39,584 nt of DNA from NCBI GenBank assembly GCA_025927835.1, contig JAICKR010000009.1:1-39584 (forward strand). The letters run 5' to 3'. Origin of the DNA: Jatrophihabitans sp. GTDB taxonomy: Bacteria > Actinomycetota > Actinomycetes > Mycobacteriales > Jatrophihabitantaceae. The notes under the pieces are model-generated. The model did no database searches, was not told the DNA's origin, and saw only the letters and a program-made list of their open reading frames with translations. The position numbers and the translations under genes were made by a program. Positions 1 to 8,657 of this stretch are shown here, one piece after another; positions within the stretch are counted from its first letter, which is position 1, and each line of letters begins with the position of its first letter.

Positions 1-1
1 C

Positions 2-322
2 ATCGCCCGGCCGGAGCTCGCGTTCGTCAACGGCGACGACGGCGGCGTGAAGATCGTGGGCAGCGTGGAGGCGCTCGGGCGGCGCATCCCGATCACCGTC
101 TCGACGCGCGTCCGCACCGCCAAACGCAAGCTCGTCGTCTCGCCCGTGCGGCTCGAGGGACTGCCCCTCGTCGGCATGCTGCCGCAGCTGCCCGACCTCG
201 AGATCCCGGTGAACCTGCCGCTCGGGCTCGAGTTCACCGACGTCGCGACCGAGCCCGGCTACCTGGTGCTGACCTTCTCCGGCACCGAGATCAACTTCGT
301 CCCCGACTCCGAAGCGGACTGA
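2..322 (+). CDS. DUF2993 / LmeA-like phospholipid-binding protein, C-terminal part
   Basis: The reading frame is open from the window edge, so the N-terminus is missing; a GTG at 47 is internal. The 106 residues seen are beta-rich and end in a pattern (LPGLEIPVNLPLGLEFTDV-type strands, then LVLTFSG) that resembles the C-terminal end of DUF2993 proteins, an actinobacterial family of exported lipid-binding proteins that includes mycobacterial LmeA (mannan elongation in the envelope). The family call rests on pattern recognition only. The 3' end overlaps the convergent PAP2 gene by 64 bp. Confidence 0.6.
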   Translation: MARPELAFVNGDDGGVKIVGSVEALGRRIPITVSTRVRTAKRKLVVSPVRLEGLPLVGMLPQLPDLEIPVNLPLGLEFTDVATEPGYLVLTFSGTEINFVPDSEAD

Positions 323-1107
323 CGCCCGGCACGCATCGTGTGCCACGCCTGGCGCACGCCGTAGACCGCCCAGGCGACTCCGGTGAGAATCAGCACCGCC
401 ACGATCCCGTCCAGCCACCAGTGGTTCGCGGTCACCACGACGACCAGGATCGTGGTCACGGTGTGCGCCGGACCCAGCCAGCGCCACCGGCTCGGACTGA
501 TGCGCCAGGCGTAGTAGCCGACGATGACCGCCCAGGCGACGTGCACCGATGGCATCGCGGACAGCTGGTCGATCGCCAACCCGTGGCTGTAGACCGACTG
601 GTCGGTGAGCCGGCCGGTGTCCACGAAGCCGGACAGCATGCGGGGCGGCGCGACCGGGACGAGCTGCACGAGCAAGCAGCCCAACGTCGTCCACGCCATC
701 ACCTGCCGGACCGGGCGGTACTGGTCGCGATGCCGGACGAACAGCCAGATCAGGAACGTCAGCATCATCGTCATGTGCATCGCCGCGTAGTACAGGTTCG
801 CGGCCTGCATGACCGTACGGTGACCGAGGATGAGGTGCTGCATGCTGCGCTCGGAGGGCAGGGGTAGGAACCGCTCCGCGTGCTCGATCCAGCGAGCCCG
901 TCTGTAGGCGTCATCCGTGGACGCGCCGGACAGCTCCCCCGCGAGCCGCCACAGCCCGTACAGGACGCCGATCACCGCGGTCTCCCGCGCGAACGCCCCG
1001 ACGTTGCGGGCGAGCTTGTTCTTCGAGAGCGCGAGCAGCCCCCCACCCGCGGTGAGGACGGCGGCGACCTCGAAGGAGTGCTCCCAGGTGAGCCCGACCG
1101 TCTGCAC
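259..1107 (-). CDS. PAP2 superfamily (Aur1/Ipt1-like) membrane phosphatase or phosphotransferase
   Basis: An integral membrane protein of 282 residues with about six hydrophobic segments. The conserved elements are APPRML, the phosphatase motif MPSVHVAWA (catalytic-type His) and the last motif TANHWWLDGIVA (His and Asp). This is the inositolphosphotransferase/Aur1-like branch of PAP2, which transfers or removes lipid-linked phosphate groups at the outer face of the membrane; the substrate is unknown. A GTG at 1107 is preferred because CATAGT lies 6 nt upstream, matching other starts here; an ATG at 1149 would add 14 residues. It is a clear paralogue of the gene at 12337-13323 (shared APPRM and SVHV/SLHV regions). 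Its tail runs 64 bp into the convergent DUF2993 gene. Confidence 0.85.
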   Translation of the reverse strand: MQTVGLTWEHSFEVAAVLTAGGGLLALSKNKLARNVGAFARETAVIGVLYGLWRLAGELSGASTDDAYRRARWIEHAERFLPLPSERSMQHLILGHRTVMQAANLYYAAMHMTMMLTFLIWLFVRHRDQYRPVRQVMAWTTLGCLLVQLVPVAPPRMLSGFVDTGRLTDQSVYSHGLAIDQLSAMPSVHVAWAVIVGYYAWRISPSRWRWLGPAHTVTTILVVVVTANHWWLDGIVAVLILTGVAWAVYGVRQAWHTMRAGRQSASESGTKLISVPEKVSTR

Positions 1108-1113
1108 GTCACG

Positions 1114-1119
1114 ACTATG
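1114..1119 (-). promoter_or_regulatory. Putative -10 element for a leaderless PAP2 gene
   Basis: CATAGT on the minus strand, 6 nt before the GTG at 1107. It departs from TANNNT only at the first bases, so it is a weaker case than most others in the window. Confidence 0.4.
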
Positions 1120-1165
1120 CCCGGTGCCGCCGACCCGAGCCACTGACATGCGCGGTGCGAAATGC

Positions 1166-1171
1166 CAGGAT
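1166..1171 (+). promoter_or_regulatory. Putative -10 element for the leaderless GAF-PP2C gene
   Basis: CAGGAT lies 6 nt before the GTG at 1178. CTGACA at 1143-1148, 17 nt upstream, makes a good -35 partner. This decides the start in favour of GTG 1178 over ATG 1148. Confidence 0.5.
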
Positions 1172-1177
1172 GTGCGC

Positions 1178-2953
1178 GTGGCAGGCCGGGCCGGGTTCGC
1201 TGCGCCGCAGGACGAGAACGCCGCGCGGCTGCAGCAGCTTGCCCGGGTGACGAGCGAGCTCGGTGCGGCCGAAACCATCGACGCGGTGATCGAGGCGGCC
1301 GTGAAGCACCTGGCCGATGCGATCGGCGCGGCCGTCACAACCCTGATGCTGCGTGACGGGGACGAGCTGGTCCTGGTCGGCGGTCATGGGCTGCAGGACG
1401 GGATAGCCGAGCGCTGGCACTCGTTCCCGATCGCGCACGACAACCCGGCGAGCGAGGCGGCCCGCGAGGCGCGGCCGATCCTCGTCCGCGACCGGGACGA
1501 CATCGCCGCGCGCTATCCGGACATGGTCGACGACACCCCCGAGGGCCGATCCGTCGTGGGCCTGCCGCTGGGCGCGGTCGGCGTGCCGGTCGGCGTGGCC
1601 GGGCTGACCTTCGACGAGGGCTGGCTGCCCGGGCCGGGCGAGCTGGACCTGCTGATGACGTTCGCGGAGGCGTGCGGGCAGGCCATCCGCCGGGTAAGGG
1701 CGCGGGCCGAGGCCGAAGAGAGCGCCCGCCAGCTGCAGTTCCTCGCGGACGCGTCCGCGGAACTGGCGGGCAGCCTCGACTACCGATCGACGCTGGCGAA
1801 GGTCGCGGACCTCGTCGTGCCGGGGCTCGCCGACTGGTGCGCGGTCGACGTCCTGGAACGCGGCGAGCTCACTACGCTCGCCGTCGCCCACGCCGACCCG
1901 GAGAAGGTCGCCTGGGCGTGGGAGCTGCAGCGCCGCTATCCCCCGGACCGCGACGCGCCGACCGGGGCGCGGAACGTGGTGCGCACCGGTCAGAGCGAGC
2001 TCTACGAATCGATCACCGACGAGATGCTCGCCGCCGGCGCACGCGACGAGGAGCACCTGCGCCTGGCGCGCGAGCTGCACCTGCGCAGCGCCATCGTGGT
2101 GCCGCTGCGCGTGCACGACCGCACGTTCGGCGCGATCACGCTCATCCGGGCCGAGACGGCGCGTCGGTACGGCCCGGCCGACCTGGCGATGGCCGAGGAC
2201 CTGGGCCGGCGGGCCGCTACGGCGATCGAGAACGCGCAGCTGCACAGCGCGACGAGTGATGTCGCGCGCGAGCTGCAGCGCGCAGTGCTGCCCGCAGACC
2301 TGGACACGATCGCGGACTGGCAGGTCGCGGCGTACTCGCAACCCGGCGACGAGTCCGGCGTCGGCGGCGACTTCTACGACGCGGTGCCGCTGCCCGACGG
2401 CCGGCTCGCGGTGTTCATCGGTGACGTGATGGGCCACGGTGTGCAGGCCGCGGCGGCGATGGCGTCGCTGCGCGCCTCGGTACGCGCGTTCATGTCCGTC
2501 GATCCCGCACCGGCCGCGGTGCTCGACTACCTGCACAAGATGTTCGACCTGCTCGCGATCGCGCAGCTCGTCAGCCTCGTGTACGTCGTCATCGACCCGG
2601 ATACCGCGAGCCTCGATCTCGTGAACGCAGGCCATTACCCGCCGCTGATCGTCGGCAAGGACCGCACCGTCCGCTTCGCGAACACGCCACCGCGCCGGCC
2701 CCTCGGCATGGAGCGCGACGTGTGCCGCTCGGCGACCTTCCCGTTCGACGCCACCGACACGTTGCTGCTCTTCACGGACGGGCTCGTCGAGCGGCGCACC
2801 GAGAACATCGACGAGGGACTGGACCGGGTGCGGGACAAGGCCGAAGTGCTGACCGGCGCGGATCTGCAGGAAGGGCTGCGCCTACTCGTCGAGCGGGTTC
2901 AGCGCGAACGGGGCGACGACGACGTCACCGCGCTGGCGGTCCGCGGCGCCTGA
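1178..2953 (+). CDS. GAF-GAF-SpoIIE-type PP2C serine/threonine phosphatase
   Basis: A soluble protein of 591 residues. Two GAF-like sensor domains (about 15-175 and 185-345) precede a PPM/SpoIIE phosphatase domain (about 365-588). The metal-binding signatures are all visible: GGDFYDA, GDVMGHG, FTDGLVE and the final DDDVTAL aspartates, so the enzyme should be active. In actinobacteria such proteins dephosphorylate STAS anti-anti-sigma factors in partner-switching circuits. A STAS protein is encoded 33 bp downstream, which fits. No serine kinase (RsbW-like HATPase) domain is present here or nearby, so the opposing kinase must be elsewhere. The start is discussed under the -10 element; an ATG at 1148 would add 10 residues. 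Confidence 0.9.
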   Translation: MAGRAGFAAPQDENAARLQQLARVTSELGAAETIDAVIEAAVKHLADAIGAAVTTLMLRDGDELVLVGGHGLQDGIAERWHSFPIAHDNPASEAAREARPILVRDRDDIAARYPDMVDDTPEGRSVVGLPLGAVGVPVGVAGLTFDEGWLPGPGELDLLMTFAEACGQAIRRVRARAEAEESARQLQFLADASAELAGSLDYRSTLAKVADLVVPGLADWCAVDVLERGELTTLAVAHADPEKVAWAWELQRRYPPDRDAPTGARNVVRTGQSELYESITDEMLAAGARDEEHLRLARELHLRSAIVVPLRVHDRTFGAITLIRAETARRYGPADLAMAEDLGRRAATAIENAQLHSATSDVARELQRAVLPADLDTIADWQVAAYSQPGDESGVGGDFYDAVPLPDGRLAVFIGDVMGHGVQAAAAMASLRASVRAFMSVDPAPAAVLDYLHKMFDLLAIAQLVSLVYVVIDPDTASLDLVNAGHYPPLIVGKDRTVRFANTPPRRPLGMERDVCRSATFPFDATDTLLLFTDGLVERRTENIDEGLDRVRDKAEVLTGADLQEGLRLLVERVQRERGDDDVTALAVRGA

Positions 2954-2986
2954 CGTCGAGCGCGGGCGATATGGAAAAGTAGCCGC

Positions 2987-3319
2987 GTGGCCGGGCTCAG
3001 CGTCGAGGTGACCGCGGCGGGCGACCGCTCGCTGGTGCGGGTCGTCGGTGAGCTGGATCTCGACTCGGCGGCCATCCTGCGCCGGCCGGTCGAGGCGGAG
3101 CTGTCCGCCGAGCCGGCGCACGCCGTCACCCTCGATCTGGCCGAGTTGACCTTCGTCGACTCGAGCGGGCTCGCGCTGCTCGTCGAGCTGCGCCGGCTGG
3201 CGAGCGGTGCCGGCGTGCAGCTCGACATCGTCAACGTCCGGCCCGGACCGCAACGCGTCATCTCGATCGCCGGGCTGGCCGAGACACTCGGCGTGCCGCC
3301 CGCACCGCCGCATGAGTAG
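2987..3319 (+). CDS. STAS-domain anti-sigma factor antagonist
   Basis: A 110-residue single-domain STAS protein of normal family length. The motif [15 protein letters not shown] carries the conserved serine that is phosphorylated by anti-sigma kinases and released by PP2C phosphatases, so the phosphatase upstream is the obvious partner (inference from position and family). Its start is GTG with only a weak GGAAAAG purine stretch upstream. Its stop overlaps the start of cinA by 8 bp, so the two are probably translated together. Confidence 0.9.
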   Translation: MAGLSVEVTAAGDRSLVRVVGELDLDSAAILRRPVEAELSAEPAHAVTLDLAELTFVDSSGLALLVELRRLASGAGVQLDIVNVRPGPQRVISIAGLAETLGVPPAPPHE

Positions 3320-4586
3320 TCGTGCCGGAGTTGTCGTCACCGGCACCGAGGTCCTGACCGGCCGGGTCGTCGACCGCAACGGCCCGTGGCTCGCCGAACA
3401 GCTGCGGATGCTCGGTGTCGACATCGCGCACATCCTGGTCGTGGGCGACCGGCCCGCGGACCTGCGCGAGGCGCTGACCTTCCTCACGGGACTCGGTCTC
3501 GACCTCGTGTTGACCTCGGGCGGGCTGGGTCCCACTGCGGACGATCTGACCGCCGAGCTGGTCGGCGACTTCCAGGGGCGCCCGTCCGCCCTCGACACGG
3601 AACTCGAGGAGCACATCGGCGGCATCGTCGCGCGGTTCAGCGCCGGCCGCGGCTGGCGCCTCGACCCGGAGGCGACCGCCGCCGGCACCCGCAAGCAGGC
3701 ACGGGTGCCCGCCGGAGCGACGGTCATCGCCCCGGTGGGCACCGCACCCGGGCTCGTCGTCCCGCCGCCGCCCGATCGGGGCGGGCCGCCGATCGTGGTG
3801 CTGCCCGGTCCCCCGCGCGAGCTGCAGGGCATGTGGCCGACCGTCGTCGCCGACCCACTGGTGCAGGCGGCGCTGCGCGGCCGTACCGAGCTGCGGCAGC
3901 GCACGATCCGGCTGTGGGGCACCCCCGAGTCGGAACTCGCCGCGACGCTGCGGGCCCAGGGCGACCAGCTCGCCGGGCTGGAGATCACCACCTGCCTGCG
4001 CGACGGCGAGCTCGAGATCGTCACCCGGTTCGCGCCGCCCGCCCAGGATGCCTACGACGCCTTCGCCGGCGTACTCGGCTCGGTCTACGCCGAGACGATG
4101 TTCTCGCCGGACGGGCGCACGGTCGACGACGCCGTCGCCGCGGCGCTGCTCGCCGGCGGGTTGACGATCGCGACCGCCGAGTCGTGCACCGGCGTGCTGC
4201 TCGCGGCCCGGCTGACCGAGCGACCGGGCTCATCCGCGTACGTGGCCGGGGGCGTGGTGAGCTACTCGAACGAGGTGAAGGAACGCGAGCTCGGGGTGCC
4301 CGCCGAGCTCATCGAACGCGTCGGCGCGGTGAGCGAAGAGGTCGCCGAGGCGATGGCTGCCGGCGTGCGCAAGCGGCTCGGCACCGACGTCGGAGTCGGC
4401 ATCACCGGAATCGCCGGTCCGGACGGCGGCACCCGCGACAAGCCCGTCGGTCTCGTCCATCTCTGCGTGCAGGACGCGACGCACACGATCGCGCGGCGCA
4501 TCGTGCTGCCCGGCAATCGTGCCGACGTCCGCAAGCGCGCCGTGGTCGTCGCCATGCACCTGCTCCGCCAGCTTCTCGGCGGCTGA
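3312..4586 (+). CDS. cinA: CinA family protein: MoCF-like domain plus NMN deamidase domain
   Basis: A 424-residue full-length two-domain CinA. The N-terminal molybdopterin-binding-like (COG1058) domain shows [13 protein letters not shown] and [13 protein letters not shown]; family members hydrolyse ADP-ribose-type pyrophosphates. The C-terminal PncC domain (from about 270) shows [26 protein letters not shown] and [12 protein letters not shown], the nicotinamide mononucleotide deamidase core, which recycles NMN made by DNA ligase. After ESCTG the usual second glycine is valine (ESCTGV). ATG 3312 is chosen because it fits the conserved VVVTGTE start; longer frames run into the STAS gene. It lies in an operon-like order after the phosphatase and STAS genes. 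Confidence 0.93.
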   Translation: MSSRAGVVVTGTEVLTGRVVDRNGPWLAEQLRMLGVDIAHILVVGDRPADLREALTFLTGLGLDLVLTSGGLGPTADDLTAELVGDFQGRPSALDTELEEHIGGIVARFSAGRGWRLDPEATAAGTRKQARVPAGATVIAPVGTAPGLVVPPPPDRGGPPIVVLPGPPRELQGMWPTVVADPLVQAALRGRTELRQRTIRLWGTPESELAATLRAQGDQLAGLEITTCLRDGELEIVTRFAPPAQDAYDAFAGVLGSVYAETMFSPDGRTVDDAVAAALLAGGLTIATAESCTGVLLAARLTERPGSSAYVAGGVVSYSNEVKERELGVPAELIERVGAVSEEVAEAMAAGVRKRLGTDVGVGITGIAGPDGGTRDKPVGLVHLCVQDATHTIARRIVLPGNRADVRKRAVVVAMHLLRQLLGG

Positions 4587-4644
4587 CTCAACAGATCGCC
4601 GTCAAGGAGCGTGTACTGAGAGGCACCTCTGACGGGCGGTTGGC

Positions 4645-5151
4645 ATGACCTTCGACGAGTTCGCGCGGACGGACCTTCCCGGTCTGCTGCGCTTCGCGAA
4701 GGTGCTGTGCGTCGACCGCGGGACCGCCGAGGACGTGCTGCAAGAGGTACTGCTGCGGGCGCACGCCAAGTGGTCCGAGATCGGCGAGCTCGATCGGCCG
4801 GCCGCCTACGTGCGTCGGATGATCGTGAACGAGTACCTGTCCTGGCGCCGCAAGTGGTCCCGGATCATCCCGAGCGCCGCAGTCGGAGCCGAGATGTCGA
4901 CGCCGGACGTCGCCGCCGAGTTCGCCGACCGGGCGGAGTTGGTCGCCGAGATCGCCGAGCTGCCGCCGCGGCAACGGGCGGCGGTAGTACTGCGGTACTA
5001 CGCCGGCCTGAGCGACGCCGAGATCGCCGCCGACCTCGGCTGCAGTGCCGGAACAGCCCGCTCGCACCTGTCTCGTGGGCTCGCGACGTTGCGGGTGCGG
5101 ATGCTGGCTGCCGAAGAACCCGGTGAGGTCAATGAACGACTTGCGAACTGA
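4645..5151 (+). CDS. SigE-family ECF RNA polymerase sigma factor
   Basis: A 168-residue sigma-70 family protein. Region 2 begins FAKVLCVDRGTAEDVLQEVLLRAHAKW and region 4 shows LPPRQRAAVVLRYYAGLSDAEIAADLGCSAGTARSHLSRGL, the typical SigE-family (Streptomyces-type ECF) helix-turn-helix. It directs RNA polymerase to a small regulon. Its last 20 bp overlap the downstream membrane-protein gene, the usual layout for an ECF factor and its membrane partner. No clear Shine-Dalgarno sequence or -10 element precedes ATG 4645. Confidence 0.92.
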   Translation: MTFDEFARTDLPGLLRFAKVLCVDRGTAEDVLQEVLLRAHAKWSEIGELDRPAAYVRRMIVNEYLSWRRKWSRIIPSAAVGAEMSTPDVAAEFADRAELVAEIAELPPRQRAAVVLRYYAGLSDAEIAADLGCSAGTARSHLSRGLATLRVRMLAAEEPGEVNERLAN

Positions 5152-6130
5152 AGACGAGCTCCGCGCCGCGCTGGACGCGCTGAGCGACGGCGCACCTGAC
5201 AGTGCCGACGTGCTGCCTCGAGGCTCGGTGCGAGCCGCGCATCGCAGGCGCCGGTCGGTGTGGCTCGCGCCCGTCGCTGTCGCGCTTATCGTCGTCGGAC
5301 TGGCCATCGGACTTGCGCAGCGCGGTGATCACACCTCGCTGCCGAGCGGGGGCGGCGACCCGCGGGACCTCGTCGGCGTCACCTGGAAGGTCCTCACCAT
5401 TGACGGCCAGTCCCCTGACCAGTTCCTCGCGCTCAAGATCGAGCCGAACGGTCGGTTCTACCAAGGCGTCGGCTCCTGCGATGGACTGCAGGGCCGGCTT
5501 CGGCTCACCGAGACCGAACTGGTCACCACGTCACGGCGCCCGTCGTTCGGCCTCTGTCCGGTTCGACGCGGCGAGCCTGCGGCTGAACGACAGACCACTG
5601 CCACGCTCGGCAAGATCTTCCGAGGCAGCGCTTCCTGGTCCCTTCGCAACGGTCGACTCACCTTGAGTAGGAGCGGCGCGCCGACTGTCGTGTACGGCCA
5701 CAACGGACGCGCCACCGAACTCCGCCAGTGGACCTACCACGGCGTCGGGATCAGCGTGCCGGCCACGTGGCCGAAAAACGCCGAATTCTGTGACGCCGCG
5801 ACCGAGAACACTGTCATCTACCCGGACGCCGGGCACCTGCTGTGTGGGAAACAACGCGCACCGGGCGTCTCGTCGGTCGAATTCGCGGCGTACAACCCGC
5901 AGATTGACGACCACCTGCCACACGCCGGAGTGCCATCTACGGTGCTGATCGACGGTGTGGAAGCGCGCGAGGTCGTCGCGCCACCCTCGACACGTCCCGG
6001 CGGCAGATTCGCCAACGCATTCGTGATGAGCCTGGTGATTGCGTCCAGAGGCGTGACCGTGACGATTGCCGCCCCGTCCTCCGAAGCGGCAAGCAACCTC
6101 GAACAGCAGCTCTACCTCGTCCACCCATAG
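5132..6130 (+). CDS. Membrane-anchored META-domain protein, likely partner of the sigma factor
   Basis: A 332-residue protein with an acidic cytoplasmic N-terminus (1-35), an Arg-rich stretch, one membrane segment (about 45-63) and an extracytoplasmic part. Residues about 75-190 look like a META/HslJ-type lipocalin domain: VTWKVLTIDG, a strand with GRFYQGVGSCDGLQG, then CP. The last ~130 residues are unassigned and carry two or more cysteines. ATG 5132 lies inside the sigma gene, so translation is coupled. It probably senses an envelope signal and controls the sigma factor, but no zinc-type anti-sigma motif (HXXXCXXC) is visible, so this role is inferred from position only. Confidence 0.75.
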   Translation: MNDLRTEDELRAALDALSDGAPDSADVLPRGSVRAAHRRRRSVWLAPVAVALIVVGLAIGLAQRGDHTSLPSGGGDPRDLVGVTWKVLTIDGQSPDQFLALKIEPNGRFYQGVGSCDGLQGRLRLTETELVTTSRRPSFGLCPVRRGEPAAERQTTATLGKIFRGSASWSLRNGRLTLSRSGAPTVVYGHNGRATELRQWTYHGVGISVPATWPKNAEFCDAATENTVIYPDAGHLLCGKQRAPGVSSVEFAAYNPQIDDHLPHAGVPSTVLIDGVEAREVVAPPSTRPGGRFANAFVMSLVIASRGVTVTIAAPSSEAASNLEQQLYLVHP

Positions 6131-6132
6131 CG

Positions 6133-6180
6133 GATCTTCCTGCGCCTGGTAGGCCATAGCCCACCAGGCGCAGGAAGATC
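6133..6180. terminator. Strong hairpin between convergent genes, likely bidirectional terminator
   Basis: An 18-bp perfect inverted repeat (6133-6150 with 6163-6180, arm GATCTTCCTGCGCCTGGT) closes a 12-nt loop. It begins 2 nt after the stop of the META-domain gene and lies 15 nt beyond the stop of the convergent gene. There is no U-tract, as is common for high-GC actinobacterial terminators. Confidence 0.75.
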
Positions 6181-6195
6181 GCGGGCGAGGGGCGC

Positions 6196-7203
6196 TTACG
6201 CGCGGATGGGGATGCCGGCGGCGGTGTCGTCGGCCAGGATCTCGAACAGCGCGCGGTGCTGCGCGTGCAGCGTCTCGCTGCGGCCGCTGCGTCGGTCGCG
6301 CACGATGATTTCCGCCGTGCCGATCTTGCTGTTGATGCAGTACTTGTAGCCGCCCGGCGGGTTGCCGTAGCGCAGTCCGACGAAGTCGTCGCGGTCGGCA
6401 CTGATCCGTCCGGAGATGCGCACGGAGTCGTCGCCGGTCGCGAAGTCCCAGTGGAAGTAGCCGTAGCTCGCGCGCGCCCGCATGGCGCGCCGCATCGATA
6501 CGAGCGAGTACTCGCGCCCGCCGTGACGCAGCACGAGCGTGGTCACCCACGGCGTGACGAGCGGGCCGCCGAGGCGCGCCTTCGCGGTGGCCACCTCGAG
6601 GAAGCTGTCGGGTGCGTCGTCGAAGCCCGCGACCTGACCGAAGGCGTAGCGGTGCGTGTGCTGGCTGCCCCAGTTGTGGTTCTGACTGCCCACCCAGTCG
6701 GTGACGTCGACGACGCGGTCACCGACGGTGTACCGGCCGGAGAAGCGCGCCATCGGCAGCGGCACCAGGCTCTTCGCCTTGGGGAACCCGCCGGCATACA
6801 TCCGGTCGGGCAGCAGCAGCACGGGCGACTCATCACCCTGGTACCGGAGGTCCCAGCTGATCTCGCCGGCCGAGCCGGACAGCGCCCCGGGGCCGAGCCG
6901 GGCGTCGCCGACCTGCACGTCGAACTCGTCGCGGGCGAAGTGGCAGTCGGCTATCGGGAACTCGCGCTTGGCCACCGCGTGCTCGCCTGTCTCACCGTCG
7001 AATGCGACCGCCCACAGCTCGCCGACGGCCATCTCGGGTCGGGCGGCCGGCGCGAAGATCGTGTACCTGAGCCAGAACGCGAGCGGACGCTCCGGATGGT
7101 TGGCGCGCTGGTAGAAGCTCTCGTAGTGCCCGGCCCGCCCCGGCTCGTACACGGCCCGGTCGAGCAGCCAGCGGTCGCGATACACGCCCACACGCACGTC
7201 CAC
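6196..7203 (-). CDS. Lipocalin-like AttH/CrtC-type protein (hydratase or cyclase-like fold)
   Basis: A 335-residue soluble protein with no signal peptide. Strand-rich stretches with GGFPKAKSLVPLPMARFSG, DVTDWVGSQNHNWGSQHTHRYAFGQVAGF and the closing GGYKYCINSKIGTAEI recall the AttH / carotenoid 1,2-hydratase / tocopherol-cyclase-like group, in which an NHNWG-type motif sits in a lipocalin pair. The reaction is unknown. GTG 7203 is favoured by TATTGT 7 nt upstream. It is divergent from the AhpD-like gene. Confidence 0.6.
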   Translation of the reverse strand: MDVRVGVYRDRWLLDRAVYEPGRAGHYESFYQRANHPERPLAFWLRYTIFAPAARPEMAVGELWAVAFDGETGEHAVAKREFPIADCHFARDEFDVQVGDARLGPGALSGSAGEISWDLRYQGDESPVLLLPDRMYAGGFPKAKSLVPLPMARFSGRYTVGDRVVDVTDWVGSQNHNWGSQHTHRYAFGQVAGFDDAPDSFLEVATAKARLGGPLVTPWVTTLVLRHGGREYSLVSMRRAMRARASYGYFHWDFATGDDSVRISGRISADRDDFVGLRYGNPPGGYKYCINSKIGTAEIIVRDRRSGRSETLHAQHRALFEILADDTAAGIPIRA

Positions 7204-7210
7204 GGTGCAG

Positions 7211-7216
7211 ACAATA
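7211..7216 (-). promoter_or_regulatory. Putative -10 element for the leaderless AttH/CrtC-like gene
   Basis: TATTGT with 7 nt to GTG 7203. A CGGACA hexamer 18 nt further upstream could serve as -35. The same TATTGT-N7-GTG layout occurs at the PAP2 gene at 13323. Confidence 0.55.
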
Positions 7217-7229
7217 TTTGCCTCGCGCC

Positions 7230-7733
7230 ATGCTGTCCGGTCTGATGAGGGCCATGTTGGTGGACGTGCCGGACGGCAAGGACCCGATCACGTACGTATG
7301 GGGCGAACTGGTCCCCGGTATCGGGCCGGCTGCCGCCAGGTTCTCCGGTGCGGTCTACGACCGCACGACGCTCGGGCTGCGCGAGTTCGAGGCGGCCCGG
7401 CTGCGCATCGCGCAGATCAACGGCTGCGTCTTCTGCCTGGACTGGCGTACCGAACGCGACGGAGTGAAGGTCGAGGACGGGTTCGACGGCGCGGTGGCGA
7501 ACTGGGCGACCAGCGACGCGCTCGACGAGCGCGCGAAGCTCGCTGCCGAGTACGCCGAGCGCTACGCCGTCGACCACCACAACATCGACGACGCGTTCTG
7601 GCAGCGCATGCTCGCGCACTACTCGCAGGCCGAGGTGGTCGAGCTGTCGATGTGCATCGGCTGCTGGATCGGCTTCGGCCGGCTCAACCACGTGCTCGGG
7701 CTCGACACCGCCTGCGTGCTGCCCGCGCACTGA
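7230..7733 (+). CDS. Carboxymuconolactone decarboxylase / AhpD-like protein
   Basis: A helical protein of about 167 residues. RLRIAQINGCVFCLDWRTERDG contains the CXXC redox pair (GCVFC) typical of the AhpD/CMD family, and SMCIGCWIGFGRLNHVLGLD is the second conserved helix. Members reduce peroxides through the CXXC cysteines or decarboxylate gamma-carboxymuconolactone; the CXXC here favours the redox type. The start is uncertain among TTG 7218, ATG 7230, ATG 7245 and ATG 7254; none has a strong ribosome binding site. The stop lies 4 bp from the stop of the convergent SDR gene. Confidence 0.82.
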   Translation: MLSGLMRAMLVDVPDGKDPITYVWGELVPGIGPAAARFSGAVYDRTTLGLREFEAARLRIAQINGCVFCLDWRTERDGVKVEDGFDGAVANWATSDALDERAKLAAEYAERYAVDHHNIDDAFWQRMLAHYSQAEVVELSMCIGCWIGFGRLNHVLGLDTACVLPAH

Positions 7734-7737
7734 CCCG

Positions 7738-8577
7738 CTACGGCCGGCGCGGCACCCCGAGTGCCTTGCTGACGGTCGCGTCGAACACCGGACGCGGCGT
7801 CAATCGCGCCATGAGCGCCTGCGCCTTCGCGCTGGCGCCCGTGACGTAGCGCGCCCGCGGCCGGCGCGCGGTCAGCGCGCGCTCGATGGCGGCGGCGACG
7901 CCGTTCGGGTCGGCGAGCATCTTCTGCACCCGCGGGATGCTCTTGCGGGCGTTCGCGAGGTGCTTCGCGTACAGCTCGCGGTGCGCGGGGCCGACCATCG
8001 CCAGCGCCTCGTCGAAGGCGGTCTCCGCGTCGCGCCAGATGTCGGTGTCGGTCTGCGCCGGCTCGATGAGCGACACCTTGACACGCCAGGGCCGCAGCTC
8101 CATGCGCAGCGCGTCGGCCATGCCCTCGACCGCGTACTTGGACGAGTTGTACGCGCCGGTCATCGGGGTCGACACCCGTCCACTCAGCGACGATACGAAT
8201 ACGACCCGGCCACGCGTCTCGCGCAGCCGTGGCAGCACCGCCTGGGTGACTGCGATCTGACCGAACAGGTTGACCTCGAACTGCTGGCGCCACCCGTCGA
8301 TCGGCACCGCTTCCACCGGCCCGCCCAAAGCCCAGCCGGCGTTGTTCACCACGCCGTTGAGGTCCTGCGGCAGCACTGCGTCGAGTGCTGCGATGTCATC
8401 GGCCGACGTGACGTCCAGGTGGACGGGCGTGATGCGCCCCGGCGCCTCTGCGGTGAGCGCCGTCCCGTGCTCCGCGTTGCGGATGCCGGCGAACACGTCC
8501 CAGCCGGCACGAGCCAGACGCAGCGTCGTGACCCGTCCGATCCCGCGTCCGGCGCCGGTCACCAGTACCTTCGGCAT
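7738..8577 (-). CDS. Short-chain dehydrogenase/reductase (SDR)
   Basis: A 279-residue classical SDR. The NAD(P)-binding motif TGAGRGIG (7-14), NNAG (78-81), the serine of VSS (130) and YNSSK (Tyr143, Lys147) are all present, so the oxidoreductase should be active. The substrate is not predictable. ATG 8577 gives the usual start directly before the Rossmann motif and is supported by TAGGGT 7 nt upstream. Confidence 0.9.
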   Translation of the reverse strand: MPKVLVTGAGRGIGRVTTLRLARAGWDVFAGIRNAEHGTALTAEAPGRITPVHLDVTSADDIAALDAVLPQDLNGVVNNAGWALGGPVEAVPIDGWRQQFEVNLFGQIAVTQAVLPRLRETRGRVVFVSSLSGRVSTPMTGAYNSSKYAVEGMADALRMELRPWRVKVSLIEPAQTDTDIWRDAETAFDEALAMVGPAHRELYAKHLANARKSIPRVQKMLADPNGVAAAIERALTARRPRARYVTGASAKAQALMARLTPRPVFDATVSKALGVPRRP

Positions 8578-8584
8578 GCCCCGG

Positions 8585-8590
8585 ACCCTA
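8585..8590 (-). promoter_or_regulatory. Putative -10 element for the leaderless SDR gene
   Basis: TAGGGT lies 7 nt before ATG 8577. No convincing -35 is seen. Confidence 0.5.
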
Positions 8591-8657
8591 GACCGCTGTC
8601 GGCGTGCGCGCCTGGCGGGCAGGATTGGGCTCAACGACAACGAACCCGGAGGCATTC

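Noticed and set aside
1115-2635. A 506-residue minus-strand frame opposite the phosphatase gene
   Set aside because: No recognisable motif; Arg-rich composition typical of a shadow. The plus-strand gene has intact GAF and PP2C motifs.
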